The notes beneath the pieces are model-generated. The model was not told where the DNA came from. It made no database searches and saw nothing but the letters and a program-made list of their open reading frames with translations. Below are positions 62,076 to 64,000 of a stretch of DNA of 64,000 nt, in pieces. This DNA is from Archilochus colubris (Eukaryota; Chordata; Aves; Apodiformes; Trochilidae). The stretch covers positions 39,148,874 through 39,212,873 of the forward strand of contig CM041090.1 in the NCBI GenBank assembly GCA_023079485.1, read 5' to 3'. Positions within the stretch are counted from its first letter, which is position 1, and each line of letters begins with the position of its first letter. The translations under genes and the position numbers were made by a program.

Positions 62076-62195
62076 TAACAAATTACTTACTTAATTTATT
62101 TTAAAAAGTATTCATTTAAATTAGTTATTGTTATATTTATTTAAATTATCTTTAAATTTATTTATTTAAATTATTATTATATTACTAAGCAAATA
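62076..62195. repeat. AT-rich low-complexity stretch
   Basis: About 120 bp almost entirely A/T, built from ATTTAAATTA and TTATTA words with several imperfect direct repeats. Confidence 0.85.
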
Positions 62196-62704
62196 ACAAA
62201 TGAACAGCAGATAAGAAAGAAGGTGAGAATAAATGCCCTCTGTGGTTAGGTGGCTGATCCATCAGAGCAAAATTTGGGGCATGGCATTTGCAGCAGTGCA
62301 TAATAAGTGCACTGAAATGATTGAGACATTCCCCAAGCTGTTAGGAGTTCAGCTGCTAAAGTTGAGGCCACATGTTTACATGCCCAGAGGAATTTCTGCA
62401 TGCACAGAGATGTGAAATAGGTTTCTGAATGTGTGGGAACAGGAGACTGGTGCTGAAGCTGATGAGCATCTTCCCAGAATATTTCCTATTCCAGGCATGT
62501 CAGGAGCTCACATCCCAAAGGGAAGGTAACTCCTAGGAAATTCTGACTTCATCATAGGGACCAATTTCTTGGTCTCTGCTGTGTGATGTCTTGACAAGCA
62601 AACACCCTTTCATTTTAAGTGTGGGAGTGGGTATCTCTTCAAGGTGGGTGCTTGATTTTCTGTCGACTTAGAGAATGGAAAACCATAATTTTTATGTTTC
62701 AATT

Positions 62705-62785
62705 TCAGAGACTTATAGATAGATTTAGTTGTAAAGGATCTTTGGAGGTCATTTAACCCAGTCTCCCACCCAGAACAAAGCTATT
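62705..62785 (-). mobile_element. Ancient CR1 3' end fragment (antisense)
   Basis: TTGTAAAGGATCTTTGGAGG followed by TCATTTAACCCAGTCTCCCA resembles the reversed CR1 terminus (GGAAGGGACC...CATCCAGTCCAACC). Similarity is weak and short. Confidence 0.6.
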
Positions 62786-63039
62786 TTCAAAGCTAAATCA
62801 ATTTATTGTATTTTGTTCTTGGTCTTGTTCCTGCTACAGGGCTTTTAATGACATTTTAAAGATTTCTTTTTGCTTTGTTTGCTGTTTTTTGTTTCTGTGG
62901 AGTAGCTAATCCGTGGCAATAAAAACCTGTCCTGTAGTGTCCTCGAGGTCCAGAGGTGATTTCTCCTTGTGTTTCTGGTAGAATCTGTAAAGACATAGGA
63001 CATTTTGTCCAGCAGATATTCCCAATGGATCTTTTGTTT

Positions 63040-63247
63040 TTTAAAGAAAAATTTTCACCATAAGAACAATGAGGCATTGGAATAATCTCCCCAGGGAAGT
63101 GGTGGGTTCCCCTGCATTGTCCAGTCTTAAGGCTGAGCTTGACAGGATGCTGGGCCACCTCATTTAAGCTCTTTTTACCTGGAAAGGTTGGAGTTAGATG
63201 ATCCTTGAGGTTCCTTGCAACCTTACGTTCTGTGATTCTGTGATTCT
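63040..63247 (+). mobile_element. Old CR1 3' fragment, sense
   Basis: ATGAGGCATTGGAATAATCT, CCCCAGGGAAGTGGTGGGTT, GTTGGAGTTAGATGATCCTT and GGTTCCTTGCAACCTTACGT end in TCTGTGATTCTGTGATTCTT, a degenerate octamer tail. A 178-codon antisense frame across this region (62856-63392) is not meaningful. Confidence 0.85.
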
Positions 63248-63717
63248 TACAGATTAACTTTTTTTTAATCTTAGAAACTAACTCATGGTTATTGACTCTG
63301 CTGCAATTCAGGAGTTTCTTGGTTTTCTTGAGGCAGAAGACACAGACTCTTGGTATCCCCTCAGTATTGTAGACAAAAGGCATATCCCACATAAAGAGCT
63401 TGAAATTCCTTGCATTAGTAGGGAATAAAATGATCTAAAGCTCAGGGTGCTCAGCAACAGAAAATCTGACCCTGATGATGTTTTTCAGCAGAAGACACAC
63501 CACAGACTTGATGTAGGATCCCAGCAGGGATAGAATTTGAATAATACTTTCAGTTTCAAGAAAATTTGCTGTCTTGGCTTCCCAAGGACAACACTGGGAT
63601 GTCTAACAGTTTTCTGCCAGAATTTATCCCACAATGAAGAACATATCCATAGTTAAAGTTGGTCTTACAGGTGCCATGCAGCCTTGAGGCTGGAAGAATG
63701 TAGGTAGGTGCAGGTTT

Positions 63718-63739
63718 AGATAAAGATAAAGATAAAGAT
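63718..63739. repeat. (AGATAA)n short microsatellite
   Basis: Three and a half perfect hexamer units. Confidence 0.9.
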
Positions 63740-64000
63740 GTTGGGAAGAGGTGGTTTTCTAGCAAGAAGGATTCCAAGATGTGAGCATCACCTGAAGTAA
63801 AAAACAGAGTCATAAGTAGCTGCTACTTGCTGTCATCTGCAAGTTTGTCACCTACAAATATCTCCATCTATGTTGCAGCAGTAGCTCAGCCCAGCTTCCC
63901 CAGCTCATGCAGATCATAGATCTTCACTGCAAGGGTCTTTTCAGAGGAGAGATGAGGATCTCAGTTGTCTGAAGCTGCTCCTACCCCAAATGGCTCAATG

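Larger units (their letters stand above)
59837..64000 (+). other. SLC35F4: SLC35F4 intron 3 (phase 2), 5' part
   Basis: It starts with GTAGGC and runs past the window end. It holds CR1 fragments at 60520-61206, 62705-62785 and 63040-63247, an AT-rich patch (62076-62195) and an AGATAA microsatellite (63718-63739). None of the downstream transporter helices is found in any frame, so the next coding exon lies beyond 64000. Confidence 0.8.

Noticed and set aside
62856..63392. 178-codon open frame on the - strand
   Set aside because: Its middle is antisense to a CR1 3' fragment (63040-63247), so the reading is not a gene.

Overview
The window is non-coding-rich vertebrate DNA, almost certainly avian. 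It carries about twenty fragments of CR1 LINEs, many ending in the CR1-type 3' end (a run like CTTCCAACCCAGCC followed by ATTCTATG octamers). It also carries a short solo LTR, sparse low-copy minisatellites and long introns. There are no bacterial-style gene clusters, rRNA, tRNA or CRISPR arrays.

One protein-coding gene is recognisable: SLC35F4, a multi-pass membrane protein of the drug/metabolite-transporter superfamily (nucleotide-sugar-transporter-like SLC35F branch), on the + strand. Three coding exons fit together in sequence and phase: a small first coding exon (41508-41583, 25 codons plus one base, with an in-frame upstream stop), a symmetric exon for the hydrophilic N-terminal tail (54848-55039), and an exon encoding the end of the tail plus the first two membrane helices (59539-59836). 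The rest of the transporter lies beyond position 64000. A CpG cluster and TATA-like sequence at about 41.08-41.47 kb upstream of the first exon are consistent with a promoter and 5' UTR.

Layout: 1-40.9 kb is intergenic or a more distal 5' intron, with no exon I can support. It contains CR1 copies in both orientations, a twin-primed (5'-inverted) CR1 at 21.7-22.6 kb, three copies of a ~193-bp tandem repeat at 25.7-26.3 kb, and a 211-bp solo LTR with a 6-bp target duplication at 28.0 kb. The span 40.96-41.58 kb holds the promoter and first exon. Intron 1 (41.58-54.85 kb) holds a 37-bp minisatellite, four CR1 copies and a GC-rich patch that may be an alternative first exon. Intron 2 (55.04-59.54 kb) holds one antisense CR1. 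Intron 3 starts at 59837 and holds three CR1 fragments.

Most of the longer open frames in the window are CR1 reverse-transcriptase remnants or chance frames. I did not find a clearly novel biological system. The best leads are the first-exon/promoter structure of SLC35F4, the twin-primed CR1 and the tandem arrays.
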